This document shows positions 36,388 to 45,501 of a stretch of 64,000 bases of DNA, piece by piece. The position numbers and the translations under genes are program-made. The notes under the pieces were generated by a model. That model was not told where the DNA came from and did no database searches. It was given only the letters and a program-made list of their open reading frames with translations. Position 1 is the stretch's first letter; each line of letters begins with the position of its first letter. The DNA lies in contig JANQMH010000026.1 of the NCBI GenBank assembly GCA_028280195.1, positions 17,556 through 81,555 on the forward strand. The letters run 5' to 3'. Source of the stretch: Exilibacterium sp. Lineage in GTDB: Bacteria; Pseudomonadota; Gammaproteobacteria; Pseudomonadales; Cellvibrionaceae.

Positions 36388-38802
36388 TCAATCGCCGGGG
36401 CGCAGATTGAAGTCTTTTCGCCGGCATTTACGAATTGCATCACACATCTCCGCGGCCGTGGTAAAACGCTTGCGCGGATCTTTTTGCAGAGCCTTGTTGA
36501 TGATACGCGTGGCGCTGGTCGGCAGGCTGCTGCGGTGTACGCGCACGGCTTTGTGGTTTTCGTGAATGATCTGATAAGTGAGGTTGGCCAGGTTGTCGCC
36601 TTGAAACGGCAGTTTGCCGCTCAACAGCTGATACATAGTGACACCGAGGCTGAAAATATCGGCGCTGCGACCCACCCGGTCGCCGCGCAGCTGCTCGGGC
36701 GACATATACAGCGGGCTGCCCATAATATCCCCGGTGCGGGTGCGCGAGTTGTCGGTAATGCGGGCAATGCCGAAGTCGGTGACCGTAACCTGACTCGACT
36801 TGGGGTTGTAAATGACATTGGCGGGTTTGACATCGCGGTGCACGATACGCTTATCGTGGGCGAACTGCAGTGCATCGGCCACTTCCGCCATAATGAAGTA
36901 AACCCGCTCCACCGGCAGCAGCGACGCCGGGTGAATGAAATCGCTGAGCGGTTTGCCGTGCAGATAATCCATGGCGATAAAAGCCAGATCGCGCTCCTCG
37001 CCGACATCGTATACGGTAACGATATTGGGGTGATTGAGTCGCCCGGCCGCCTCTGCCTCGCGAAAAAAACGTTCTTTGAGTTCAGGTAGCTGGCGGCTTT
37101 CGAACTGCGCATAATTGAGCGTTTTTATGGCAACCGGCCGGGCGATCTTCGGATCGTGGCCCAGGTAAACCACACCCATGGCGCCGCGGCCGATTTCTTT
37201 CTCGATTTCATAGCGCCCCAGCACCGGCTTGCTCATCTGCGCATCCGACAGCACCAGGGTTTTTGTCATAGTGAAATTGCCGGTGAGGCTGCCGCTCTCC
37301 ATCAGATCCAGGTTCTTGAGTTTGGACATTTTGTCCTTGATATCGCGAAACCCGCGCCGGCGCCCGTCGAGCATCTGGTAGGTTTTCAGCGCTTCGCTGT
37401 AAAGCCGCTTGCGCTCGAACTGGGCGCCGATATCGTAGAGCAGGTCGAGCAGCTGCTCGCTGGTGCTGGTGTCGGCGACGGCTGCCAGCGCGTCATCGCT
37501 GCGACCGTCGCGGTAGAATTGCAGTGCCAGCTGATAGCGGGCCTCATCGGTGGCTGCCAGCCACTGCCGCTGGCGCCGGTTCTGGGTCATCCAGCAGGCC
37601 ATCAGCAGGTGCCCGCCGAGCAGGTAGGCGAGGGGCCCGGTCAGCGGCAACCACTGCCACTGGGTAATCTGAAAACCGATTTGAGTGACCAGCAGCAAGA
37701 TGGCAATCAGCGAGGAAAGCAGCACGCCTACCAGGGTGCTGAGCCGCGGGGTAATCCACACCAGGTAGACTGCCAGGGCCACCAGCAGCAGTTTACCCAG
37801 CCAGAAGCCCGGCGCCGGGGAGTGGAAGTAGGCGCGGTGCTCCAGTGCCTGCAGACTGACGGCGGCCTGTTGCAGTGCCGGATCGCCGCTGCCGCCGAGC
37901 AGCACGATATCGAAATCCGCCTCACGGCTGGCGCCGAAGTCCCGCAGGGAAAAATTATCCACAGCGCCGAGGCCGGGATAGGGAATCACGCGGCCGGAAG
38001 GGGAAAGCGGCAGATCGATGCTGTCGAGCAGCAGATTGCCGGGCTGTTGCCACAGCGGTGCGCCGCTACCGGCAAAGCGCCGGTAGACTTCCAGCGCGAA
38101 GCCGGCATGAATCTGGCTCTCCGCCTGCCACAGCAGCGGTTGATACAGGCCCCGGCAGTTGGCCGCCGGCAGCATCACCGGGCCTCCCCCTGCGCTCAGC
38201 AGCGGCGGCTCGGGCTGCAGGCCCGCCGGCAGCCAGCTGAAGCGCCTCGCCGCTGCGCCGGCGGAGATGTCGATCGGGCCGGGCAGATTTGCCGCGAAGG
38301 GCGCCGCGCCGGCCCCGCGACCGCAATCGTTCTGGATCAGGCCCAGGGTCAGCCCGTCGCCGTGAAGGTGCCGGTAGAGTTGATCGCGCCGCTGGAAAAA
38401 ACGCCTGAGCTTCGGTGCCTGCCCGCGCCCGAGGCTGGCGTCGACCGCCTGCAGCAGGGCGTCGTCCTGGCGCCAGACCGGCGCGCCCGGCAGTACCAGG
38501 CCGACGGTCGTCGCCTTGTTGCCGAGCAGCGCCACCAAGGGCGCCATCCAGTTGCCGCTGTCGGCGCCGGGCAGGCCGGGGCCGTGTATCAGCTCGTCGA
38601 TAACGCTGTTGTCGAGTTCCACGGTGGCGATCGCCAGATGGGTCGGCGGCGCCGCGATCAGGCCGGCGCCCAGCGAGAACAGCGCCCGCTCCTGGCCGAA
38701 CTGCAGCGCCTGGCGGTCACCCAGCAGTAGCAGCAGCGCCAGTGCCAGCGCCAGGGTGCGCAGGTTGACTGCCGCGGCGGTGAACTCCCAAAGCCTGGCC
38801 AT
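36388..38802 (-). CDS. Membrane Ser/Thr protein kinase with CHASE2 sensor domain
   Basis: An 804-residue protein. An N-terminal membrane helix is followed by a periplasmic CHASE2-type sensor region (about residues 40-330), then three closely spaced helices (about 335-405), a helical linker, and a C-terminal Hanks-type kinase (about 515-780). The kinase is complete: glycine loop IGRGAMGVVYLG, VAIKTL, catalytic HRDVKPAN and DFGIA. Two FHA genes flank it in the same operon. An extracellular signal probably controls phosphorylation of proteins bound by the FHA partners; targets are unknown. Confidence 0.9.
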   Translation of the reverse strand: MARLWEFTAAAVNLRTLALALALLLLLGDRQALQFGQERALFSLGAGLIAAPPTHLAIATVELDNSVIDELIHGPGLPGADSGNWMAPLVALLGNKATTVGLVLPGAPVWRQDDALLQAVDASLGRGQAPKLRRFFQRRDQLYRHLHGDGLTLGLIQNDCGRGAGAAPFAANLPGPIDISAGAAARRFSWLPAGLQPEPPLLSAGGGPVMLPAANCRGLYQPLLWQAESQIHAGFALEVYRRFAGSGAPLWQQPGNLLLDSIDLPLSPSGRVIPYPGLGAVDNFSLRDFGASREADFDIVLLGGSGDPALQQAAVSLQALEHRAYFHSPAPGFWLGKLLLVALAVYLVWITPRLSTLVGVLLSSLIAILLLVTQIGFQITQWQWLPLTGPLAYLLGGHLLMACWMTQNRRQRQWLAATDEARYQLALQFYRDGRSDDALAAVADTSTSEQLLDLLYDIGAQFERKRLYSEALKTYQMLDGRRRGFRDIKDKMSKLKNLDLMESGSLTGNFTMTKTLVLSDAQMSKPVLGRYEIEKEIGRGAMGVVYLGHDPKIARPVAIKTLNYAQFESRQLPELKERFFREAEAAGRLNHPNIVTVYDVGEERDLAFIAMDYLHGKPLSDFIHPASLLPVERVYFIMAEVADALQFAHDKRIVHRDVKPANVIYNPKSSQVTVTDFGIARITDNSRTRTGDIMGSPLYMSPEQLRGDRVGRSADIFSLGVTMYQLLSGKLPFQGDNLANLTYQIIHENHKAVRVHRSSLPTSATRIINKALQKDPRKRFTTAAEMCDAIRKCRRKDFNLRPGD

Positions 38803-38865
38803 TGCGCCCCTCTCCCCGGTTCTCTACCCAGTTTCCGCTGTCTGCAGCGATACCGCGCTGCGTTG

Positions 38866-39219
38866 TTATTCGGTGTAGTAAACGCCGGGAATCCAGCTCT
38901 TTCTTATCTTCTGGGTCTTGCCCAGTTCGCTGGGCAACTGCAGCAGATACTCGAACTCGTGAGTGCCGAGCAGAAAACGGTCGCCCTGCCGCAAGGCCGC
39001 TTCGGCCACTTTTTCGCCATTGAGTCGCACGCCGTTGGTACTGCCCAGATCGACCAGGGTATAGCCTTTCGCCTGCGGGCGTATCTCGGCATGTTCGGAG
39101 CTGACAGTAGCGTCGTCCAATTGAATATGACACTGTTTAGAGCGCCCCAGGGTAATCGCCTTTTCCAGCTCGTACAAGCTGACTGCATTGCCGTTGACCC
39201 AGTGACGCAAAAAGGCCAT
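38866..39219 (-). CDS. FHA-domain protein 2
   Basis: About 117 residues, one FHA domain with LGRSKQCHI, SSEHAEI and DLGSTNGVRLNG. It is the first gene of the FHA-kinase-FHA operon. The ATG at 39219 (MAFLRHWVNG) has a strong GGGAGG site; an upstream start at 39282 is less likely. A short basic tail (RKSWIPGVYYTE) follows the domain. Confidence 0.87.
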   Translation of the reverse strand: MAFLRHWVNGNAVSLYELEKAITLGRSKQCHIQLDDATVSSEHAEIRPQAKGYTLVDLGSTNGVRLNGEKVAEAALRQGDRFLLGTHEFEYLLQLPSELGKTQKIRKSWIPGVYYTE

Positions 39220-39537
39220 CGAGGTTTTCCTCCCGAGCTGTAAATGGTAACCAAAGAGTCCAATAATAAGGGGGTTGCCCACCTGATTTGAAGTGCCAAA
39301 TTCACAGTTTGTCGCTCGCCGCCGCCTTCCGGCGCTTACCTTTGCCCGCTGGCGGCAGAGTGCGGCAACGGCTTTACAGTTGGTTCTTAATCGCGCGCTA
39401 TGCTTAGTTTTTTGGTATAACGCTAACGGCTCTATACCGAAATCGCGATTCCTGCGCAGTCGGGAATCGATAGCTAGCGAAGTGACTTATCTACAGATTA
39501 GCACCTGCTGATAAAAAGATGTCTATCCTGGATTACT
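39220..39537. other. Divergent promoter region between FHA2 and the ABC exporter
   Basis: No gene is seen. A CGATTCC/GGAATCG hairpin lies at 39446-39469, and a TATAACG/TATACC pair of AT words around 39415-39440 could be promoter elements for the exporter. Confidence 0.4.
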
Positions 39538-41322
39538 ATGCGCGGTCAAAAAACAGATATCGACTTCAGTGAAGTGAGTTGGGGCAGCCTGAAGTCGCTG
39601 TGGCCTTATTTATTGCCATTTAAAGGCCGGGTGTTGCTGGCGCTGCTGTGTCTGGTCGGCGCTAAAGTCGCCAGTGTCGGCCTGCCGTTTGTACTCAAGC
39701 ATATTGTCGATTATCTGGACAGCGGCGGCGATCTGGGAGCCATTGTGGCGCTGCCCCTGGGCCTGTTGCTCGCCTATGGCGCGGTGCGCCTGTCCAATGT
39801 GCTGTTCGGGGAGCTGCGAGACACCATTTTCGGCCGCGTCACCGAACGCGCCATGCGCCTGATCGGCCTGAAAGTGTTTCGCCATCTGCACTCGCTCGAT
39901 CTTGACTTCCACCTCAACCGCCGCACCGGCGGCCTGTCCCGGGATATCGAGCGCGGCACCAACGGTATCAGCTTTTTATTGCGCTTCATGGTATTCAATA
40001 TCGTGCCGACGCTGCTGGAAATCACCATGGTGATCGGTATTCTGCTGTGGAATTATCAGGTTTGGTTCGGGGTGATCACCGGCGTGGCGGTGCTGATTTA
40101 CATCGGCTATTCGGTAGTGGCGACCGAGTGGCGCACCCGCTTTGTGCGCGAGGTCAATACCGCTGAATCGCAGAGCAGCACCCGCGCCATCGACAGCCTG
40201 CTGAACTATGAGACGGTCAAATACTTTACCAATGAATCCTACGAGGCCGGTCACTACGATCGCGAGCTGGAGCAGTGGGAGACGGCGCGGCGTAAAAACC
40301 GCCTGTCGCTGTTCGCGCTCAACGGCGGCCAGGCCTTCGTTATCTCCGCGGCGATGACGGCGGCTATGATCCTCGCCGCCAGCGATGTGCTCAATGAACG
40401 TATCACCCTGGGGGATTTTGTCCTCATCAACGCCTTTATGATGCAGATCTTCATGCCGCTGAACTTGCTCGGCTTTGTCTACCGGGAAATGAAGGGCTCG
40501 CTGGCAAATATCGAAAAAATGTTCGGCCTGCTCGACGTCGAGGCCAAAGTTCGGGACTGCGACAAAGCGGCAGCGCTGCAGGTCGAGCGCGGGGAAATCG
40601 TATTCGAGGCCGCCAGCTTCGGCTACAGCGCCGAGCGCCCGATATTGGGCGAGGTCAGCTTTAGCGTGCCGGCCAGACACAAAGTGGCGATTGTCGGCAG
40701 CAGCGGTGCCGGCAAGTCCACCCTGCTGAAACTGCTGTTTCGCTTTTACGATCTCGACAGTGGCCGCATTCTGATCGACGGGCAGGATATCAGCCGTGTG
40801 ACCCAGGAATCTCTGCGCCGGGCTATCGGTGTGGTGCCGCAGGATACCGTGTTGTTCAATACCTCCATCTTTGAAAACATCCGCTACGGCCGTATCGACG
40901 CCAGTGATGACGACGTGCACGAGGCCATTCGCCTGGCGCACCTGGACGGTTTTGTGCAACAGCTGCCGCAGGGCGTGGACACCCTGGTGGGCGAGCGCGG
41001 CCTGAAGCTGTCCGGCGGCGAAAAGCAGCGCGTCGCCATTGCCCGCACGCTGCTGAAGCGCCCGCCGATCATCGTCTTCGACGAAGCCACCTCCTCACTC
41101 GACAGCAAATCGGAGCAGAGCATCCTCGAGGCCATTGCCGAACTGTCCCGCGAGCAGACCAGTGTGGTGATCGCCCACCGCCTGTCCACGGTTGTCGATG
41201 CCGACAATATTATCGTGCTGGATCGGGGCCGCGTCGTGGAGCAGGGCAGCCACAGGGCGCTGCTGGAGCGGCGCGGTACCTATGCGCACCTGTGGCAGAT
41301 CCAGCAGCAGGAAAGCGGCTGA
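39538..41322 (+). CDS. ABC exporter of the Atm1/HMT type (fused permease and ATPase)
   Basis: A 594-residue half-transporter. The first 320 residues form a six-helix type I exporter domain (PYLLPFKGRVLLALLCLVGAK at the start), and the rest an ATPase with Walker A GSSGAGKS, signature LSGGEKQRVAIAR, Walker B IIVFDEATSSLDS and a switch His (AHRLST). The NYETVKYFTNE segment is characteristic of the Atm1/HMT1 family, which exports glutathione-linked or sulfur/iron-related compounds and heavy-metal conjugates. Substrate inferred only from family. Confidence 0.9.
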   Translation: MRGQKTDIDFSEVSWGSLKSLWPYLLPFKGRVLLALLCLVGAKVASVGLPFVLKHIVDYLDSGGDLGAIVALPLGLLLAYGAVRLSNVLFGELRDTIFGRVTERAMRLIGLKVFRHLHSLDLDFHLNRRTGGLSRDIERGTNGISFLLRFMVFNIVPTLLEITMVIGILLWNYQVWFGVITGVAVLIYIGYSVVATEWRTRFVREVNTAESQSSTRAIDSLLNYETVKYFTNESYEAGHYDRELEQWETARRKNRLSLFALNGGQAFVISAAMTAAMILAASDVLNERITLGDFVLINAFMMQIFMPLNLLGFVYREMKGSLANIEKMFGLLDVEAKVRDCDKAAALQVERGEIVFEAASFGYSAERPILGEVSFSVPARHKVAIVGSSGAGKSTLLKLLFRFYDLDSGRILIDGQDISRVTQESLRRAIGVVPQDTVLFNTSIFENIRYGRIDASDDDVHEAIRLAHLDGFVQQLPQGVDTLVGERGLKLSGGEKQRVAIARTLLKRPPIIVFDEATSSLDSKSEQSILEAIAELSREQTSVVIAHRLSTVVDADNIIVLDRGRVVEQGSHRALLERRGTYAHLWQIQQQESG

Positions 41323-41351
41323 GGCCTGTTGACAATCAGTGCCGCCAGGCC

Positions 41352-42245
41352 CTAGCTGCCATGGTTGCGGTATTTCCCGCCCGCATGGGATTTGATCGCC
41401 AGCATCACCGCCAGCAGGATCACCAGCGCCCCCAGCACGGTAGTCAGCGCGGGGATCTCATGGAGCAGCAAGGCGGCAAAGACAATCGCGTAAAGCGGCT
41501 CGAGGCCGACGATGACGCTGGCAAGCTGCGCCCGGACCCGCTGCAGCGCGCGCACCAGCAGCGACTGGGGTATGGCGGTAAAAACCACGCCCAGCAGCGC
41601 CAGTAGCCACAGCTGCCCGGCATCCGGCCAGGCGGCCAGCAGGGCGACCGGCGGCAGCGCAAACACCGTGGCGGCGCCGTGCTGGTAGAAAGTGATGACC
41701 AGGAAATGGTGCCTGCGAACCAGTTTGCGGTTGAGCAGGGTAAAGAGTGCCAGGATGAAGCCGGACGCCACTGCCCATGCCAGCGCCACCGTATGGGCGT
41801 TGGCCAGGTCGAGGTCGGGGGCTACCAGTAGCAGTCCGGCGCACACCAGCACACCGCTGGCGATATCCAGCCACTTGAACCGCTCGCCAAACAGCAGCGG
41901 CTCGAGCAGTGTGACAAACACCGGATAGGTGGAAAAGCCCACCACGCCGATAGCCACCGTGGACAGCTGGATGGCATAAAAAAACGCGAACCAGTGGGCC
42001 GCCAGCACCAGGCCGGAGGCGGCCAGCAGCAGGCGCTGGCCGCCGTTTGCGACGCCGATGCCGAGCTGCAGCCAGCGCAGCAGCGCGTAGATGGCCAGGG
42101 CGGTGAACAGGGAGCGCCCGGCGATAATGGCCGCGGGGTTGAGGTTTAAAAACTTGCCGAACAGCCCGGTCATGCCCAGCAGCAGCACGGCGACATGGAG
42201 TTCGATCAGGCTCTGTTTCGATGCCGGTAGTGTAAGGTCTCTCAA
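41352..42245 (-). CDS. EamA/DMT-family transporter
   Basis: A 297-residue inner-membrane protein with about ten hydrophobic segments in two EamA repeats (for example AAIIAGRSLFTALAIYALL and TALPQSLLVRALQ-like FTAIPQSLLVRALQ, with ASVIVGLEPLYAIVFAALLLHE). Members export amino acids or other metabolites; the substrate is not predictable. It converges on the ABC exporter gene. Confidence 0.87.
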   Translation of the reverse strand: MRDLTLPASKQSLIELHVAVLLLGMTGLFGKFLNLNPAAIIAGRSLFTALAIYALLRWLQLGIGVANGGQRLLLAASGLVLAAHWFAFFYAIQLSTVAIGVVGFSTYPVFVTLLEPLLFGERFKWLDIASGVLVCAGLLLVAPDLDLANAHTVALAWAVASGFILALFTLLNRKLVRRHHFLVITFYQHGAATVFALPPVALLAAWPDAGQLWLLALLGVVFTAIPQSLLVRALQRVRAQLASVIVGLEPLYAIVFAALLLHEIPALTTVLGALVILLAVMLAIKSHAGGKYRNHGS

Positions 42246-42319
42246 GTTGCAGCGGTCCTGTAGCCGTTTTCAAGCAGACGGTTATCGATTCTCCGGCAGG
42301 CTGCAGCCAGGCCCCGCAG

Positions 42320-42976
42320 TCAGCGCTTATCCGCAATCAGCCAGTCCGCACGGCTGCGGGTGGATGCGACAATCCGCGCGTTGTGCCGGTCGTTGCTCTC
42401 GATGCGTGCGCCAGCTTCGGTCTCACTGATACCCCAGACCTGTTGATGGCGTTTACGCAATCTCGCCAATGCGGTTTGCCGCGATGTGTCCAGATACCAG
42501 CCTTCGTCGAAGCAGCCTTGCAACAGCCCCCAGTCGCCGTCGCGGTACAGTGTATATAAACCCTCGATCATTACCAGCCGGCAGCTGGCGGGTACCCGGC
42601 AGGCATCTGCGAGCGGATCGCCGCTCTGGTGGGTAAAGCCGGGCCAGTAAACGTCTGCCTGCGTTGCGGCAGACTTTAACGCCCGGACCTTGCGCGCAAA
42701 ACCGCGGGCATCGAACGTCCACGGCGCACCCCGGCGCCTGAGGGCCGCCTCCGGGTCCGGCATCCGCGCCAGCTGCGCCTTGCTCAAATGAAAGCCGTCC
42801 ATACCCAGCGCCATTGCAATATCGACACCGGTAATCTGATTGACCGCCGCCACCCATTTTTCGGCACGGGTACTTTTCCCCGCGCCCGGCAGCCCGGCCA
42901 GGGCTATTACCCAGCGTGTTGTGCCGCTTTCCAAACTTGCCAGCAGGTGTTGAACGGGGTCTGCCAGCCGCTGCAC
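42320..42976 (-). CDS. P-loop nucleoside/pantothenate kinase-like protein
   Basis: A 218-residue protein with Walker A LPGAGKST near residue 30, then MDGFHLSKAQL, RRGAPWTFDA and PGFTHQSGDP, the pattern of PRK/uridine-kinase/CoaA-like proteins also annotated as fructose-transport kinases. It lies four bases after the acyl-CoA synthetase stop, so they are co-transcribed. The true substrate is unknown; a sugar or nucleoside is likely. Confidence 0.82.
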   Translation of the reverse strand: MQRLADPVQHLLASLESGTTRWVIALAGLPGAGKSTRAEKWVAAVNQITGVDIAMALGMDGFHLSKAQLARMPDPEAALRRRGAPWTFDARGFARKVRALKSAATQADVYWPGFTHQSGDPLADACRVPASCRLVMIEGLYTLYRDGDWGLLQGCFDEGWYLDTSRQTALARLRKRHQQVWGISETEAGARIESNDRHNARIVASTRSRADWLIADKR

Positions 42977-42980
42977 CCCC

Positions 42981-44750
42981 TTATGCCTCTGTGGTCGAAA
43001 TCAATACCTGTAAAGCGGCGCCGAGCTTCTGCGCCGCAGCGGATACCGGCTCTGCCAGTGGCGCCGGCGCGCTTATGGTGACACACAACTCGCCGCGCGG
43101 GTTCTGCCCGCTCTGCGCCGACAGTGCGACATCGGGAAACAGCGCGCGCAGCTCGCTCACAACCACCTCTTCGGCGGCCATGGCCCGCAGCGTCGGTTTG
43201 TGAATCTTGCCGACCGCGGTCAGCGGCATGGCATCCAGCACGGTTACCTGCTTCGGGCAGGCGGGCGGCTCCTCGATGCGCCCGGCAATGAAGTCGAGCA
43301 GCGCCTGTTGCTCTACCTGCCGGCCCGCACGCAACTGTACATAGACCACCGGCAGTTCGCCGGCATAGGCATCGGGCCTGCCCACTGCCGCCGCCATCGC
43401 CACCGCCGGGTGCTGCTCGGCGCAGTGCTCGATAGCGGCCGGGTCGATATTGTGGCCACTGCGGATAATCAGGTCCTTGGCCCGCCCGGTAAGAAACAGG
43501 TTGCCGTCGCCGTCGAGATAGCCCAGGTCGCCGGTGTGCAGCCAGCCCTGGGCATCCAGCGGCGAGTCTATATCGCCGATATAGCCGCCAAAGACCTGCG
43601 GGCCGCGCACGCAGATTTCCCCCACCTGGCCGGGCCGGCCGTCGCTGCCGTCAACGCGGATTTCAGTAACTGGGGGCAGCCAGCCGGCGCTGCCGCGCAC
43701 CGGCGCCAGCGCGGCGTTGGGCACTGTAATCAGCCCGGCGGTCTCGGTCATACCGTACATCTGGTGGATGTCCAGACCGGTGATCTCAGCCGCCGCATCG
43801 ATAATCGCGGGCGGCAGCGGCGCGCCGCCGGTGGCGATCATTTTCAGGCTGCTGATATCGGCGTCGCCCACCGGCACCTGCAGCATGGCCGCCAGCGAAG
43901 TGGGAATGCCGCCGGCCTGGGAGATCCGGTAATGCTCTACCAGGCGCCAGCAGTGAGCGATTACTTCAGGGTTGCGGAAGCCGCCCGCCGTGGGCAATAG
44001 CATATTGCCGCCCGCCGCCAGACTGCCGAGGCTGCTTACCGTGGAGCCGGCCACATGAAACAGGGGCAGGCCGTTGAGGGTGGTATCGCCGGGAGCCATA
44101 CCGCTGTAGCGGGCGCGGTGGCAGCCGGTGAGCACCTGGCTGAGGTGGGTGTGGGGAGCCAGTTTGGGAATGCCGGTGGTGCCGCCGGTATGGAAGTAGG
44201 CGGCGATATCCTGCGCCTGCGGCCGCCAATCCTGAGGCAGGGGTTGCGCGTCGAATGCCGCCACGGCCTGCTCGTAGTGGGGGTGTTCGCCGCTCGGGTC
44301 GGGGAATACCACGCTGTAGATCTGCTTGAGCTGCGGCAGCCGCGCCGCCACAGCCTGCACTTTTTCCCAGATATCGCTGTTCGGATTGGGGCCGAGGGCA
44401 AAAACCACCTCGCTGCCGGCCCGCTCCAGCAGGCCGGCCAGGGCCTCCTCACTGAGCAGCGGGTTGATCGGGTTGGCGATGGCTACCGACTCGGTACCCC
44501 ATAAGATGGCCTGGGTCTGGGGTATATTGGGCAGCAGCAGGGAGGCGACGCCGTGGCGATCCCGCAGGTGGCTGCGCACCAGGCGGGCGCTGCGGTTGAC
44601 GGCGGCCAGCAGTTCGGCATAGCTGGTGCGGCTGTCGCGGATTTGCGGTGTGATACGCTGCACAAAGGTCAGTGCCGGCTGCCGCTCGAACGCCGCCGCC
44701 AGTCGCTCCAGCAGGGCGTAGATGGTGGTGATACCTTCGAGGTGGTGCAT
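42981..44750 (-). CDS. AMP-dependent acyl-CoA synthetase
   Basis: A 589-residue ANL-superfamily ligase. The AMP-binding motif is present as HTGGTTGIPKLAPHTH (residue ~190), with MYGMTETAG (A5), GWLHTGDLGYLDGDG (A7) and the hinge GRAKDLIIRSGHNIDP (A8). The A10 lysine appears in TAVGKIHK. It activates a carboxylic acid to the CoA thioester; chain length cannot be read. No PCP domain, so it is not an NRPS module. First gene of a two-gene operon with the P-loop kinase. Confidence 0.9.
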   Translation of the reverse strand: MHHLEGITTIYALLERLAAAFERQPALTFVQRITPQIRDSRTSYAELLAAVNRSARLVRSHLRDRHGVASLLLPNIPQTQAILWGTESVAIANPINPLLSEEALAGLLERAGSEVVFALGPNPNSDIWEKVQAVAARLPQLKQIYSVVFPDPSGEHPHYEQAVAAFDAQPLPQDWRPQAQDIAAYFHTGGTTGIPKLAPHTHLSQVLTGCHRARYSGMAPGDTTLNGLPLFHVAGSTVSSLGSLAAGGNMLLPTAGGFRNPEVIAHCWRLVEHYRISQAGGIPTSLAAMLQVPVGDADISSLKMIATGGAPLPPAIIDAAAEITGLDIHQMYGMTETAGLITVPNAALAPVRGSAGWLPPVTEIRVDGSDGRPGQVGEICVRGPQVFGGYIGDIDSPLDAQGWLHTGDLGYLDGDGNLFLTGRAKDLIIRSGHNIDPAAIEHCAEQHPAVAMAAAVGRPDAYAGELPVVYVQLRAGRQVEQQALLDFIAGRIEEPPACPKQVTVLDAMPLTAVGKIHKPTLRAMAAEEVVVSELRALFPDVALSAQSGQNPRGELCVTISAPAPLAEPVSAAAQKLGAALQVLISTTEA

Positions 44751-44833
44751 GGCTTGTCTCTCCTCTCACAGTCATCCCCTTACCGTTATTGCCCCGGCGC
44801 AGGCAGGGGCCATCAGCGCCTCAAGGCCGCCAG

Positions 44834-45277
44834 TCAGTTTTTGCGCCAGATAAACGGCCGCTTATAGGCATACATATTCAACGCGCAGAGCACCAGCACC
44901 GCATAGCCTATTTCAAACAGGTAGAAGCCGTCGAAAGCCGGCTCCTGGCCGTAGCGCTGAACACCGACCAGCGGCAGCAGCACGGAATAGCCGAGTGCTT
45001 CGAATAAAGCCAGGTAAAAAAAGTAGCGCCAGAATAGCGCCGTTTGAATCGGCCGGTAGTAGGCAAAGCCGTAAAGCCCCACCGTTGCCACGATCGATAC
45101 CGCCAGGTCGACAGTATCGAGCAGCGTCAACGCCGGCATCTGCGGCAGGGCGACGATCGCCAGTGTCATCAGCAGGCCGTTCAGCCAACAGAAAACTCGC
45201 CACCCCAGGGAATTGGCCGGTTTGGGCGCGGGCAGATTGGGGTTGGAATCAGGCGGCTTGTACGGGTCCTGCTGCAA
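44834..45277 (-). CDS. Small membrane protein, four helices
   Basis: A 147-residue protein, not recognised. A short Pro-rich cytosolic N-terminus (QQDPYKPPDSNPNLPAP) precedes four predicted membrane helices and a basic C-terminus. A single-gene unit by spacing. Confidence 0.65.
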   Translation of the reverse strand: MQQDPYKPPDSNPNLPAPKPANSLGWRVFCWLNGLLMTLAIVALPQMPALTLLDTVDLAVSIVATVGLYGFAYYRPIQTALFWRYFFYLALFEALGYSVLLPLVGVQRYGQEPAFDGFYLFEIGYAVLVLCALNMYAYKRPFIWRKN

Positions 45278-45380
45278 ACGCTTTAAACCTTCCAGTGGAG
45301 TTGCGGTGGTCGAAAAGACATGCAGGCAATACTACCACAGCGCTGCATGCCTACCTATCGGGCACCTGTTGCTTACCTGT

Positions 45381-45428
45381 TTATTACTGCCCTATGTTAT
45401 TACTGATCTATGTTATTACTGACCTATG
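45381..45428. repeat. 16-bp tandem repeat, three units
   Basis: Three units of TTATTACTG(C/A)(C/T)CTATG in direct succession lie in the gap between the TonB receptor end and the small membrane-protein gene. The 16-base period is shared with repeats at 26326 and 26681. Confidence 0.8.
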
Positions 45429-45501
45429 GCCACTGCAGGGGTGCCTGCAAGCAGGTCATGCCAATACACCGGTCCGGCCCATTGGCATCGCGGCCGATTT
45501 G

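Noticed and set aside
37156..38730. Long open frame (524 codons) on the plus strand across the kinase gene
   Set aside because: It is antisense to a clearly conserved kinase, is rich in Gln/Ala/Arg as expected for a shadow of high-GC coding sequence, and has no recognisable domain.
43200..44504. Open frames on the plus strand across the acyl-CoA synthetase
   Set aside because: Antisense shadows of a conserved AMP-binding enzyme with no domain of their own.
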